Part shown: positions 25,316-34,171 of the stretch, piece after piece | Position numbering within the stretch: position 1 is the stretch's first letter | Layout: each line of letters opens with the position of its first letter | DNA from: Gammaproteobacteria bacterium | GTDB lineage: Bacteria > Pseudomonadota > Gammaproteobacteria > GRL18 | Direction: 5' to 3' | DNA length: 48,219 bases | NCBI GenBank assembly: GCA_015488755.1 | Contig: WFNB01000064.1 | Span: 1 to 48,219 of the forward strand | Notes under the pieces: model-generated | Seen by the model: only the letters and a program-made list of their open reading frames with translations | Databases searched by the model: none | What the model was told of the DNA's origin: nothing | Program-made: the position numbers and the translations under genes

Positions 25316-26233
25316 CTATATTTTAGGTAATAAAATAGCCAGCATTTGTAATGAATCCATCTCAATTTCAAATAAAATATCCTCTACAATGGACTCATTA
25401 ATTGACAATGCTTGATTGATTTTTGGCTCAACATGCTTGATGTAGGTATTTGCCATAGTACTATCTGGAATATTGAGCATTGTAGAGTCAGACAATTGAG
25501 GCTTATCCAGTTCAAGTATGCCGCTGTAACTATTTGCCACATTCAGAATCATTGCCTCCTTATAAAATACTTCTTCACTAATAGTATCTGGCTGATGTAA
25601 GTAGCGAATGGCCAAAACAATTTTATTGGGTATTTGCCAATGTTCTAATAATGCTGCACTGATTTCATTATAGGTAAAATTAAAATATTTTTTTTCAATA
25701 CAATGCTCTTTCACATTAGGGGAGTTAATGTGTTCATGCAGGACATCTAGAACCTTTTTAGAATGTGAATAGCAACAGACCAATTGCCCTAAGCGGCTCA
25801 TGAGACCGGAAATGAATAAATGATCAGCCTCAGGATGCTTGAGTTTTTTAGCGAGACGCTTGGCAATGAGACCAAAATGAACTGAACGCAGCCAAAAGCT
25901 TTCCATTTCAACACTGGAACAACAATTGTCCTGATTAATATGTCTACTGATGCTATCCATTAAAATCAGACTTTGCACTTCTTTTAAACCAATCAGAGTG
26001 AGTGCTTGGTTAAGTGTACTTATTTCTGAGCGAAAGCCATACAAAGCACTGTTGGCAAGCTTTAAAAGCTTAGCGCTCAAGGCGCCGTCAGTACGTAGTA
26101 TTTTAGCAAATTCATCGATTGATGCCGTACTGGAATATATTTTTTGTTCTAATTGCTGATAGAGCTTGGGTAAGGTGTATAATTTACCACCATCAAGAAC
26201 AAATTGATTAATAATAATGTCGATTTCATGCAT
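25316..26233 (-). CDS. HDOD-domain signalling protein
   Basis: The 305-residue protein is mostly one HDOD domain (LPKLYQQLEQKI, ILRTDGALSAKLLKLANSALYG, LTLIGLKEVQSLILMD, LWLR-type helix SFWLRSVHFGLIAKRLAKKL, FISGLMSRLGQLV). HDOD domains resemble HD phosphohydrolases but lack metal ligands and usually act in protein-protein signalling. No GGDEF, EAL or receiver domain is attached. The last ~60 residues are less conserved. No clear ribosome binding site is seen at the ATG. Its pathway is unknown. Confidence 0.9.
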   Translation of the reverse strand: MHEIDIIINQFVLDGGKLYTLPKLYQQLEQKIYSSTASIDEFAKILRTDGALSAKLLKLANSALYGFRSEISTLNQALTLIGLKEVQSLILMDSISRHINQDNCCSSVEMESFWLRSVHFGLIAKRLAKKLKHPEADHLFISGLMSRLGQLVCCYSHSKKVLDVLHEHINSPNVKEHCIEKKYFNFTYNEISAALLEHWQIPNKIVLAIRYLHQPDTISEEVFYKEAMILNVANSYSGILELDKPQLSDSTMLNIPDSTMANTYIKHVEPKINQALSINESIVEDILFEIEMDSLQMLAILLPKI

Positions 26234-26313
26234 AATGGTATACTATTTTAGTGTGTTATTTTAAAGTAACTGAGTAGTATTATAACATTTAACTTAATGA
26301 TAAGGGTTAACAC

Positions 26314-26988
26314 ATGAATCGTTCTGATTTTTTAGACATAATTGGCTTTAGTCGTCATAAAACTGTTTATAAAGAAAAAATTATTTCTGGAATAGGCGGT
26401 TTTATTGGCATATTTGCTATTTTTATGACCAGCCAGTGGCTACTTGATCCTCAAGTGGCGGTATTTATTGTACCCTCAATGGGAGCCAGTGCGGTATTAT
26501 TATTTGCCGCCCCCCATGTCCCTTTTTCTCAACCTTGGAATGTGTTTGCGGGACATTTAGTTTCTGCTCTCGTTGGGGTTGCTTGTTGGCAAATCATCCC
26601 AAATTATGTCATAGCCGCATCGGCTAGTGTTGGCATTGCTATTAGTATTATGTATCTGTTACGCTGTACTCATCCCCCTGGGGGGGCAACTGCCTTAGCA
26701 GCCGTTATTGGCAGTGATAAACTTCATAATCTTGGGTACAGTTATGAAATAGCTCCTATCTTGTTAAATACCATCACCATTCTATTCGTTGCTATTGCTT
26801 TTAATGCCTTATTTAAATGGCGTCGTTATCCAGCTAAGTTATTTAGCCAGAAGAAAAAAGAACCCCTAAGCCGTCCAGCCATTAAGCATGAGGACTTTGT
26901 TTATGCATTAAGCCATATCGATACATTTGTTGATATTTCTGAAGAGGATTTGGTAAAAATTTATGAGCTGGCAGCAAAAAGGAAATAG
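26314..26988 (+). CDS. HPP-family integral membrane protein
   Basis: A 224-residue membrane protein with the HPP signature LRCTHPPGGATALAAVIG and four to five hydrophobic helices, followed by a ~45-residue cytoplasmic tail (from ~180). Family members have been linked to nitrite transport in plants and cyanobacteria, but the bacterial role is largely unproven. AAGGGTT precedes the ATG. It diverges from the HDOD gene across 80 bp. No CBS domain, which some members carry, is present. Confidence 0.9.
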   Translation: MNRSDFLDIIGFSRHKTVYKEKIISGIGGFIGIFAIFMTSQWLLDPQVAVFIVPSMGASAVLLFAAPHVPFSQPWNVFAGHLVSALVGVACWQIIPNYVIAASASVGIAISIMYLLRCTHPPGGATALAAVIGSDKLHNLGYSYEIAPILLNTITILFVAIAFNALFKWRRYPAKLFSQKKKEPLSRPAIKHEDFVYALSHIDTFVDISEEDLVKIYELAAKRK

Positions 26989-27024
26989 TCTTTATTTATT
27001 GAACTTATTCTTTTTAAAAAGGAC

Positions 27025-27053
27025 TTGATATGCAGGGGATATGCCCCTATAAT
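27025..27053 (+). promoter_or_regulatory. Near-consensus sigma-70 promoter upstream of rimP
   Basis: TTGATA (27025-27030), 17-nt spacer and TATAAT (27048-27053) form one of the best promoters in the window. The spacer holds a small dyad AGGGG-N5-CCCCT (27034-27048) that could be an operator. Transcription would start near 27060. Confidence 0.75.
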
Positions 27054-27059
27054 CTAGCC

Positions 27060-27268
27060 AATTATTTATGGGTGCTTGCAACGTAAATGTGGCAATTAGG
27101 TATACTGTAAGTAATCTAATATATTGTTTTTAAATTAATATATTACTGTTTTGTTTAGAGATTTTTTGAAATGTGATTCTAAGCGTTCTGTTTGCCAAGT
27201 GGTTTCAGAACAAATAGAAGTGAGATAAACAGAGAATTTTTGAAAGTGGGCCTATGGCCCATTTTTTA
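27060..27268 (+). ncRNA. Candidate structured noncoding RNA or rimP operon leader
   Basis: The ~209-nt segment from the strong promoter to a rho-independent terminator has no credible ORF. It contains three stem-loops: TAATATATT/AATATATTA (27117-27145), GTTCTG/CAGAAC (27185-27211) and the terminator TGGGCC/GGCCCA (27247-27261). It is either a free small RNA or an attenuated leader of rimP-nusA-infB. In E. coli a tRNA gene (metY) and terminators precede rimP; no tRNA fold is seen here. Confidence 0.45.
27247..27267 (+). terminator. Terminator 137 bp upstream of rimP
   Basis: TGGGCC-TAT-GGCCCA followed by TTTTTTATTT. Its place between a strong promoter and the rimP operon suggests either the end of a small RNA or a read-through (attenuation) point. 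Confidence 0.75.
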
Positions 27269-27404
27269 TTTGTGATAGATTATTTTTTAATTCCTCTTTA
27301 TGGCTAGTGTATTTAAAGTAGTAGCGTTATACAGTAGCGATGAAACAGGATTTAAAATTTTTATAAGGCCAAAGCCTTTATGAGACACTTGGTGAGACAA
27401 AAGC

Positions 27405-27872
27405 ATGACCATTAAAACTCAAGAGTTAGAAAATTTATTGGAGCCCGTTGTTAGCTCAATGGGCTATGAGTTTGTTGGTCTTGAATATTTATCTCAGGGA
27501 CGTCATTCAACACTGCGTATTTATATTGATTCCGAACAGGGTGTTGGTGTTGACGATTGTGCTAATGTGAGTCGACAGCTTAGTGCGGTCTTAGATGTTG
27601 AAGACCCTATTGCCAGTGAATATTCTTTGGAGATTTCTTCTCCAGGCCTAAATCGGCCACTATTTAAAATCGACCAATATGAGCGTTTTATTGGTGAAGA
27701 AGTGAAGTTTAAGACAATTCACCCACAACTGGATAATGGTCAACGCAAATTTAAAGGCACAATACATAGTGTAGAAATAGAAGATAATACCATTACATTT
27801 GATATTGATGATCAGATGTTAATTGTAATATTTACCGAGATTGATTCGGCAAATATTATTGCAAAATTTTAA
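27405..27872 (+). CDS. rimP: Ribosome maturation factor RimP
   Basis: A 155-residue RimP (YhbC) homologue needed for 30S maturation. The N-terminal domain has LEPVVSSMGYEFVGLEY and the conserved SRQLSAVLDVEDPI...YSLEISSPGLNRPL block; the C-terminal SH3-like domain follows. It opens the rimP-nusA-infB-rbfA-truB operon with 31 bp to nusA. Confidence 0.96.
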   Translation: MTIKTQELENLLEPVVSSMGYEFVGLEYLSQGRHSTLRIYIDSEQGVGVDDCANVSRQLSAVLDVEDPIASEYSLEISSPGLNRPLFKIDQYERFIGEEVKFKTIHPQLDNGQRKFKGTIHSVEIEDNTITFDIDDQMLIVIFTEIDSANIIAKF

Positions 27873-27903
27873 TTGATAGTGCTTAACTTACCAAGGTAAC
27901 AAT

Positions 27904-29484
27904 ATGAGCAAAGAAATTCTCCTAGTGGTTGATGCCGTTTCACATGAGCGTGGAATTGACAAAGACATCATTTTTGAGGCATTAGAGTCTGCATTAGCTT
28001 CTGCAACCAAGAAAAAAAGTGGCAAAGAAATTGATGTTAGAGTAGCGATTGATCGTGAGACAGGTGATTATGAAACCTTTCGCCGCTGGCAGGTGCTTGA
28101 TGATGAAGTTGATCCCTTTGAGTATTATGATAAGCAAGTGCTCCTTTCTCGTATTACTGAAAAACATCCTAATTTAGTGCCTGGTGATTTTATAGAAGAG
28201 CCGATCGACTCTGTTGAGTTTGGTCGTATTGCTGCCCAGACCGCTAAACAGGTTATTGTTCAGAAAGTAAGAGAAGCTGAACGCAAAAAAGTTGTTGATG
28301 AATATCAGCAAAGAGTGGGCGAAATGCTCTCTGGTACTGTTAAACGTATTGAACGAGGCAATGTTATTGTTGATATTGGTCAAGGTATTGATGCCATTAT
28401 AAAAAGAGAAGATATGATCCCAAGAGAACCTGTACGCAATGGTGATCGGATCAGAGGTTATTTATACGAAGTTAAAAGTCAAGCTAGGGGGCCGCAACTG
28501 AGTTTAAGTCGTATTTCTTCAGAATATTTAGTTGAATTATTTAAAATCGAAGTACCTGAAATCGGTGAAGGTTTAATTGAAATTCATAATGCTGCCCGAG
28601 ACCCTGGCTTACGCGCAAAAATAGCGGTAGAAGCCCATGATGAGCGTATTGACCCAGTAGGTGCTTGCGTAGGTATGCGTGGCTCACGAGTGCAAGTTGT
28701 ATCCAATGAGTTAGCTGGAGAGCGGGTTGATATTATTTTATGGGATGAAAATAATGCCCAATTTGTTATTAATGCCATGTCACCGGCAGAAGTAAAATCC
28801 ATTGTGGTTGATGAAGAACGTAATGCTATGGATATTGCGGTAGATGAATCACAGCTTTCTCAGGCAATTGGACGTAATGGACAAAATATTAAGTTGGCTT
28901 CTCAACTAACAGGTTGGGACTTAAATGTCATGACCGTTGAAGAAGCTGAAAACAAAGATGAAGAAGAAGCCCAAAAAGCATTGACACAATTGATGGATGA
29001 TTTAGGTGTTGATGAAGATTTGGCTATTCTACTGCTGAATGAAGGGTTTACTTCTTTAGAAGAAGTAGCCTATGTACCTCTGCAAGAAATGTTGGATATT
29101 GAAGAGCTAGATGAAGAAACTGTTATGGCTCTACGTGAAAGAGCTAAGGATGTTTTATTAACTAAAGCAATTTCAGATGAAGAGCAATTAGGCGATGCTG
29201 AGCCAGCTACTGATTTATTAGAGATGGATGGTATGAATGAGCAACTAGCTCATCAGTTAGCATCCAGAAATATCATATCAATGGAAGATTTGGCAGAGCA
29301 ATCAGTTGATGATTTGCTTGAAATTCAGGACATGGATGAGAAACAAGCTGCTGAGCTTATTATGACCGCACGTGCACCGTGGTTTGCCGAGGAAGAACTT
29401 GCTGATAACGAAGTAGCTAAAAGTGATGTTGTAAAAGATACAGTGATAGATGAACAAACTGTAGCTTCAGAAGATAAGAAGTAA
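27904..29484 (+). CDS. nusA: Transcription termination/antitermination factor NusA
   Basis: The 526-residue protein has the full proteobacterial layout: N-terminal RNA polymerase-binding domain (~1-130), S1 (EMLSGTVKRIERGNVIVDIGQ), KH1 and KH2 (VGACVGMRGSRVQVV; SQAIGRNGQNIKLASQLTGW), then two acidic repeats (around LMDDLGVDEDLAILLLNEGF and LLEMDGMNEQLAHQLASRN) that are typical of gammaproteobacteria. It controls pausing, termination and antitermination. The very C-terminus is a short acidic tail. Confidence 0.97.
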   Translation: MSKEILLVVDAVSHERGIDKDIIFEALESALASATKKKSGKEIDVRVAIDRETGDYETFRRWQVLDDEVDPFEYYDKQVLLSRITEKHPNLVPGDFIEEPIDSVEFGRIAAQTAKQVIVQKVREAERKKVVDEYQQRVGEMLSGTVKRIERGNVIVDIGQGIDAIIKREDMIPREPVRNGDRIRGYLYEVKSQARGPQLSLSRISSEYLVELFKIEVPEIGEGLIEIHNAARDPGLRAKIAVEAHDERIDPVGACVGMRGSRVQVVSNELAGERVDIILWDENNAQFVINAMSPAEVKSIVVDEERNAMDIAVDESQLSQAIGRNGQNIKLASQLTGWDLNVMTVEEAENKDEEEAQKALTQLMDDLGVDEDLAILLLNEGFTSLEEVAYVPLQEMLDIEELDEETVMALRERAKDVLLTKAISDEEQLGDAEPATDLLEMDGMNEQLAHQLASRNIISMEDLAEQSVDDLLEIQDMDEKQAAELIMTARAPWFAEEELADNEVAKSDVVKDTVIDEQTVASEDKK

Positions 29485-29507
29485 TCAAGGGCGAGGAGAT
29501 TTAGATC

Positions 29508-32132
29508 ATGTCAGAAACAAATGTTACACAATTTGCCGAAACGGTCGGCACGCCCGTTGAACGTCTTATAGAACAGATGCACAGTGCAGGAATTATGGTT
29601 AAAGGACCTGATGCAGTTATCAGTGATGCTGAAAAAAAGCAATTACTCAGTTATTTGCGCAACAAGCACGGCTCTGTAAAACAAGCATCACCGAATAAAA
29701 TTGTCTTGCGACGAAAAACCACCAGTGAGCTGACAGCAACATCAAGCAATAATAAGTCCAGTAGCAAGGTTAAAGTTGAAGTCAGGAAAAAGCGCACCTA
29801 TGTTAAACGTAGTGAAATAGATAAACCTGCTTCCTCTGAGGATGCTGAACTATTAGAAGCAAGACGTGTTTTTCAGGAAGCAAAAAAAGCAGAAGAAGAC
29901 ATGAAAGCCTTACAAGCTGCTAACAAAGAAGCTGAAAATCGTTCACAACAAGAGCTTGAACGTAATGAAGCAGAAAAGGCAAAATTAGAAGCAGAAAAAC
30001 TGGTTGCTCAAAAGGAACAAGAAAAACAAGAAAAATTGGCTGAGCAAGCTCGTTTAGAGGCTCAGTTAAAAGAAAAGCGTGAAATTGAACAATTAGCTAG
30101 AAAACAGACAAAACCTATTTTAAAAGAAGCTCCAAGGGGTGGTATAACTAAGCCAAAGCCTGCTGTAGCTAAACCTAAGACAACCAAAGAAGCGCCCAAA
30201 ACACGTACAGATAACACCAAAAGACACCCTGATAAGCCTAAGTTTTCGGCTTCTAAAGACAAAAAAGGTGGTGCTAAGCAATTTAGAAAGCCTGATGCTT
30301 CTAAGGGACGTTTTAAGAAAAAACGGATGCCTAAGCCAGAAATTGAAACACGTCATGTTTTTGAAAAACCAACAGAAGTCAAAGTAATTGACGTTGAGAT
30401 CCCAGAAACCATTAAAGTAGGTGACCTAGCACAAAAAATGTCTGTAAAAGCAGGCGAAGTCATCAAAATTATGATGAATATGGGCAGTATGGTCACGATC
30501 AACCAAATGCTTGATCAAGAAACCGCTTCCATTGTTATTGAAGAAATGGGACATACTCCTATTTTGATGAAAGAAGAAGAAATTGAAGAAAATCTCATGG
30601 AAGAGCATAGTAAAGGTGTAAAAGTACATCGTGCACCTGTGGTCACCATTATGGGGCATGTTGATCATGGTAAAACATCATTACTTGACTATATTCGTGA
30701 ATCAAAGGTTGCTGATGGCGAAGCCGGTGGTATTACTCAGCACATTGGTGCTTATCATGTAGAAACAGATAAGGGGATGATTACCTTTCTTGATACTCCA
30801 GGACATGCAGCCTTTACCTCAATGCGTTCTCGTGGTGCTAATGCAACTGATATTGTTATTGTTGTGGTTGCCGCAGATGACGGTGTTATGCCACAAACAA
30901 AAGAAGCCGTACAACATGCAAAAGCAGCCAATGTACCTATCATTGTAGCGGTTAATAAAATTGATAAAGAAGCCGCTGATCCAGAACGTGCTAAAAGTGA
31001 ATTAGCAGCACTTGATGTCATTCCAGAAGACTGGGGTGGCGATGTAATGTTTATGCCCGTGTCAGCAAAAACAGGGCAGGGTATTGATGATTTACTTGAT
31101 GCTATTTCTGTTACTGCTGAAGTCATGGAACTAGAAGCCATACCAGATGGGCCTGCTAAAGGTATTGTTATTGAGTCTCGTTTGGATAAAGGTCGTGGTA
31201 CTGTTGCGACCATTCTGATCCAAAGTGGTCAGTTGAACAAGGGTGATATTATTATTGCTGGACAGGACTATGGTCGTATTCGAGCCATGATGGATGAAAA
31301 TGGTAAAACAATTAAGCATGCAGGTCCTTCAATTCCAGTTGAAGTGCTGGGTTTATCTGGTACACCAAGTGCAGGTTCAGAAGTATTAGTGGTTAAAAAT
31401 GAACGTAAGGCTCGTGAAGTTGCTTTGTTCCGTCAAGGTAAATACCGAGATGTTAAACTTGCTAGACAACAGGCTGCTAAGCTTGAGAATATGTTTAGCA
31501 AAATGGAAAATGGTCATGTTCAGACGGTTAATATTATTCTTAAAGCCGATGTTCAGGGTTCTGTTGAAGCAATATCAGAGTCATTAAGAAAACTTTCTAC
31601 AGATGAAATTAAAGTCAATATCGTTGCTGATGGTGTTGGTGGTATCAATGTTTCTGATGCCCAACTGGCCGTTGCTTCAAATGCTATTATTGTTGGTTTT
31701 AATGTTCGTGCAGAGGTTTCTGCTAAGAAAATCATTGAAACCGAAAATGTTGACTTACATTACTATAGTGTTATTTATGATATTTTAGATGAAATAAAAT
31801 CAGCAATGACCGGTATGTTAGCACCTAAATTCAAAGAAGATATCATTGGTTTAGCTGAAGTTCGAGATGTATTTCGCTCACCAAAACTTGGAGCAATTGC
31901 TGGTTGTATGGTTATTGACGGTACACTTAAACGCAATAGTCCTATTCGCGTTTTACGTGAAAACGTGGTTATTTATGAAGGTGAATTAGAGTCACTGAGA
32001 CGTTTTAAAGATGATGTTCAAGAAGTTAAATCCGGCACAGAGTGTGGTATTGGTGTTAAAAACTACAATGATGTTAAGCCTGGCGATCAAATTGAAGTCT
32101 ATGAACGTGTTCAAGTAAAAAGGACGCTTTAA
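29508..32132 (+). CDS. infB: Translation initiation factor IF-2
   Basis: An 874-residue initiation GTPase. An IF2_N motif opens the protein ([22 protein letters not shown]); a long charged Lys/Glu/Ala-rich coil spans ~100-270; a second IF2_N-like region ([25 protein letters not shown]) precedes the G domain ([26 protein letters not shown]). Domains II-IV complete the normal length. GAGGAG-like GCGAGGAG precedes the ATG. It brings fMet-tRNA to the 30S subunit. Confidence 0.97.
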   Translation: MSETNVTQFAETVGTPVERLIEQMHSAGIMVKGPDAVISDAEKKQLLSYLRNKHGSVKQASPNKIVLRRKTTSELTATSSNNKSSSKVKVEVRKKRTYVKRSEIDKPASSEDAELLEARRVFQEAKKAEEDMKALQAANKEAENRSQQELERNEAEKAKLEAEKLVAQKEQEKQEKLAEQARLEAQLKEKREIEQLARKQTKPILKEAPRGGITKPKPAVAKPKTTKEAPKTRTDNTKRHPDKPKFSASKDKKGGAKQFRKPDASKGRFKKKRMPKPEIETRHVFEKPTEVKVIDVEIPETIKVGDLAQKMSVKAGEVIKIMMNMGSMVTINQMLDQETASIVIEEMGHTPILMKEEEIEENLMEEHSKGVKVHRAPVVTIMGHVDHGKTSLLDYIRESKVADGEAGGITQHIGAYHVETDKGMITFLDTPGHAAFTSMRSRGANATDIVIVVVAADDGVMPQTKEAVQHAKAANVPIIVAVNKIDKEAADPERAKSELAALDVIPEDWGGDVMFMPVSAKTGQGIDDLLDAISVTAEVMELEAIPDGPAKGIVIESRLDKGRGTVATILIQSGQLNKGDIIIAGQDYGRIRAMMDENGKTIKHAGPSIPVEVLGLSGTPSAGSEVLVVKNERKAREVALFRQGKYRDVKLARQQAAKLENMFSKMENGHVQTVNIILKADVQGSVEAISESLRKLSTDEIKVNIVADGVGGINVSDAQLAVASNAIIVGFNVRAEVSAKKIIETENVDLHYYSVIYDILDEIKSAMTGMLAPKFKEDIIGLAEVRDVFRSPKLGAIAGCMVIDGTLKRNSPIRVLRENVVIYEGELESLRRFKDDVQEVKSGTECGIGVKNYNDVKPGDQIEVYERVQVKRTL

Positions 32133-32134
32133 CT

Positions 32135-32524
32135 ATGCCTGCTGATTTTAGTCGTAGTCGTCGAGTTGGAGAGCTTATTCAGCGAGAGTTGGCGACATTA
32201 CTAACGAGGGAAGTCAAAGACCCTCGTTTGTCTTTAATCTCAATTACAGCTGTTGATGTAACTCGAGATATGGGCTTGGCAAAAGTGTTTTACACCATTA
32301 TTGATACACAAACAGATGATGCTTTTGATGAACATAAAAAGCAAGTTAAAGAAGGTTTGAAAAAAGCGTCTAGCTTTTTGCGCTATGAATTAGGCAAAAG
32401 GATAACACTTCGAGTCGTGCCCAGTCTAGACTTTCGTTATGATGAATCAGTAAGACAAGGAGCACAATTAACTCAGCTTATCGATAGCGCAATCGCCGAT
32501 GATAAAGAACGCAGTTCGGACTAA
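32135..32524 (+). CDS. rbfA: Ribosome-binding factor A
   Basis: A 129-residue KH-like protein that binds the 30S subunit for 16S rRNA 5'-end processing and cold adaptation. Typical blocks: SRSRRVGELIQRELATLL, KDPRLSLISITAVDVTRDM, LRVVPSLDFRYDESVRQGAQL. The start lies 2 bp after the infB stop, so translation is probably coupled. Confidence 0.96.
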   Translation: MPADFSRSRRVGELIQRELATLLTREVKDPRLSLISITAVDVTRDMGLAKVFYTIIDTQTDDAFDEHKKQVKEGLKKASSFLRYELGKRITLRVVPSLDFRYDESVRQGAQLTQLIDSAIADDKERSSD

Positions 32525-32612
32525 CAAATAGGATGCAAATAATTCAATTGCTATTTCGTATGCTCTGTTGTATTTCTTAAAACCACTTCCCACATAGACA
32601 AATAACACACTC

Positions 32613-33572
32613 ATGGCACGTATAAAAAAAGGCCGCCTTGTCAATGGTATTCTTGTTTTAGATAAACCAACAGGCATTACTTCTAATGCCGCATTACAAA
32701 AAGTCAAACGCCTTTATAAAGCACAAAAAGCGGGACACACAGGAAGCTTGGATCCATTAGCAACAGGTGTTTTGCCTATTTGCTTAGGAGAAGCAACTAA
32801 GATATCTCATTATTTACTCGATGCTGATAAGCGTTACCGAGCTAAATGTATTTTAGGTGCTGTGACCACAAGTGGTGATTCAGATGGCGAGGTTATAGAT
32901 ACCAAGCCAGTCCCTAATATTACTAAAAATCAATTACTTGAGTTACTGGCTTCGTTTGAGGGGGAGCAAGATCAAACACCACCTATGTTTTCAGCATTGA
33001 AGCATAATGGTCGTCCTCTTTATGAATATGCTAGAGAAGGTATTGTCATTGAGCGAAAACCCCGAAAAATCACCTTATTTGAAGTAACACTTTTAGACTT
33101 TTCAATAACGAAAGATGAGTGTGTTCCTGATTTTATTGAAATAGAAGTGTATTGCTCAAAAGGTACTTATATCCGTACACTCTGTGAAGACATTGGCCAA
33201 TCTTTAGGTTGTGGTGCTTATATCAGTGCCTTACGGCGTATTGATTCAGGGCCATTTAGTCTGACACAAGCCATAAGCCTTGAACAACTCTATGCCCAGT
33301 TTGAGCCCGAGCAGGCGTTAGATGAAGCACAACAAATACAACTTGATGAAACACTTTTACCTGTTGATAGTGCGATTAAACAATTTCCAGTGGTAGCCCT
33401 TAATAAAGAGCAATTAGAACAGATACAACATGGAATGAGTATTGAATTCAATGACTGTGATGGTGATACAAAAGCCCATAATTATCGTTTATATTATGAA
33501 AATACCTTAATTGCATTGGCCGTGTTAGACAATAACAATCATTTAAAACCAAAGCGTTTATTGTTTTTATAA
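32613..33572 (+). CDS. truB: tRNA pseudouridine(55) synthase TruB
   Basis: A 319-residue pseudouridine synthase acting on U55 in the tRNA T-loop. The catalytic aspartate is in GHTGSLDPLATGVLP; other blocks are LVLDKPTGITSN, the QTPPMFSALKHNGRPLYEYAREG motif and YCSKGTYIRTLCEDIG. It follows rbfA by 88 bp in the usual order. Confidence 0.96.
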   Translation: MARIKKGRLVNGILVLDKPTGITSNAALQKVKRLYKAQKAGHTGSLDPLATGVLPICLGEATKISHYLLDADKRYRAKCILGAVTTSGDSDGEVIDTKPVPNITKNQLLELLASFEGEQDQTPPMFSALKHNGRPLYEYAREGIVIERKPRKITLFEVTLLDFSITKDECVPDFIEIEVYCSKGTYIRTLCEDIGQSLGCGAYISALRRIDSGPFSLTQAISLEQLYAQFEPEQALDEAQQIQLDETLLPVDSAIKQFPVVALNKEQLEQIQHGMSIEFNDCDGDTKAHNYRLYYENTLIALAVLDNNNHLKPKRLLFL

Positions 33573-33643
33573 GGCCAAGGGGTAAAGCAATACAGACACA
33601 TATCCTAGCTGCAAATTTTATATCATTCAATTAGTTATATTTC

Positions 33644-33672
33644 TTGTTATAAGTGACTTGAGCAGGTAAAAT
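33644..33672 (+). promoter_or_regulatory. Sigma-70 promoter for rpsO-pnp
   Basis: TTGTTA (33644-33649), 17-nt spacer, TAAAAT (33667-33672). The start site near 33679 leaves a ~140-nt leader before rpsO, long enough to hold the S15 autoregulatory structure known for rpsO mRNAs, though I could not assign a specific fold. Confidence 0.6.
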
Positions 33673-33821
33673 ACACGCCTTGTTTGAAGCCTATTGATTA
33701 TTTATAGCTTCATCCTTTAGTTGAGCACATTGGTTTAAACAGATGGACTTATATAATTGCTATTAATTATAGTTATTATTCGACTGTTTTTACTGACACT
33801 TTAATGTTTTAGGAGAAAAAA

Positions 33822-34088
33822 ATGATTTCTGTCCAACAGAAGAGCGAAATAGTAAAAGAGCATAGCCGTGGCACTAATGATACCGGTTCCCCAGAAGTTC
33901 AAGTTGCTTTGTTAACAGCAAAAATTATTGACTTAACAGAGCACTTCAAAGTTCATAAGCATGATTTCCACTCTCGTCAGGGCTTATTAAGAATGGTAAG
34001 CAAGCGTCGTAAAATGCTTGATTATCTAAAAAGAAAAGATGCCGAACGTTATCGTGCGCTTATTTCTAAATTAGGCTTACGTAAGTAA
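33822..34088 (+). CDS. rpsO: 30S ribosomal protein S15
   Basis: An 88-residue S15 (E. coli has 89) with all conserved parts: [63 protein letters not shown] precedes the ATG. S15 binds 16S rRNA early in 30S assembly and normally represses its own translation. rpsO-pnp order is conserved. Confidence 0.98.
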   Translation: MISVQQKSEIVKEHSRGTNDTGSPEVQVALLTAKIIDLTEHFKVHKHDFHSRQGLLRMVSKRRKMLDYLKRKDAERYRALISKLGLRK

Positions 34089-34108
34089 ATTAATAACAAT
34101 AATTGTCA

Positions 34109-34145
34109 AGTCCTGAGGTGAACTTTTTTGCCTCAGGACTGTTTT
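34109..34145 (+). terminator. rpsO-pnp intergenic hairpin (terminator or RNase III site)
   Basis: A perfect 10-bp stem AGTCCTGAGG/CCTCAGGACT closes a 12-nt T-rich loop and is followed by GTTTT. In E. coli the same gap has an attenuating terminator and RNase III processing sites that govern pnp autoregulation. Confidence 0.75.
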
Positions 34146-34171
34146 AGTTGAATAAACGGAGCACAAATAGC

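Noticed and set aside
27060-27268. tRNA, 6S RNA or tmRNA upstream of rimP
   Set aside because: No cloverleaf or T-loop consensus is visible, and the ends do not pair as 6S or tmRNA would require.
30755-31213. Long open frame (152 codons) antisense to infB
   Set aside because: It mirrors the infB G-domain codons, has no ribosome binding site and no recognisable protein features; infB is certain on the other strand.
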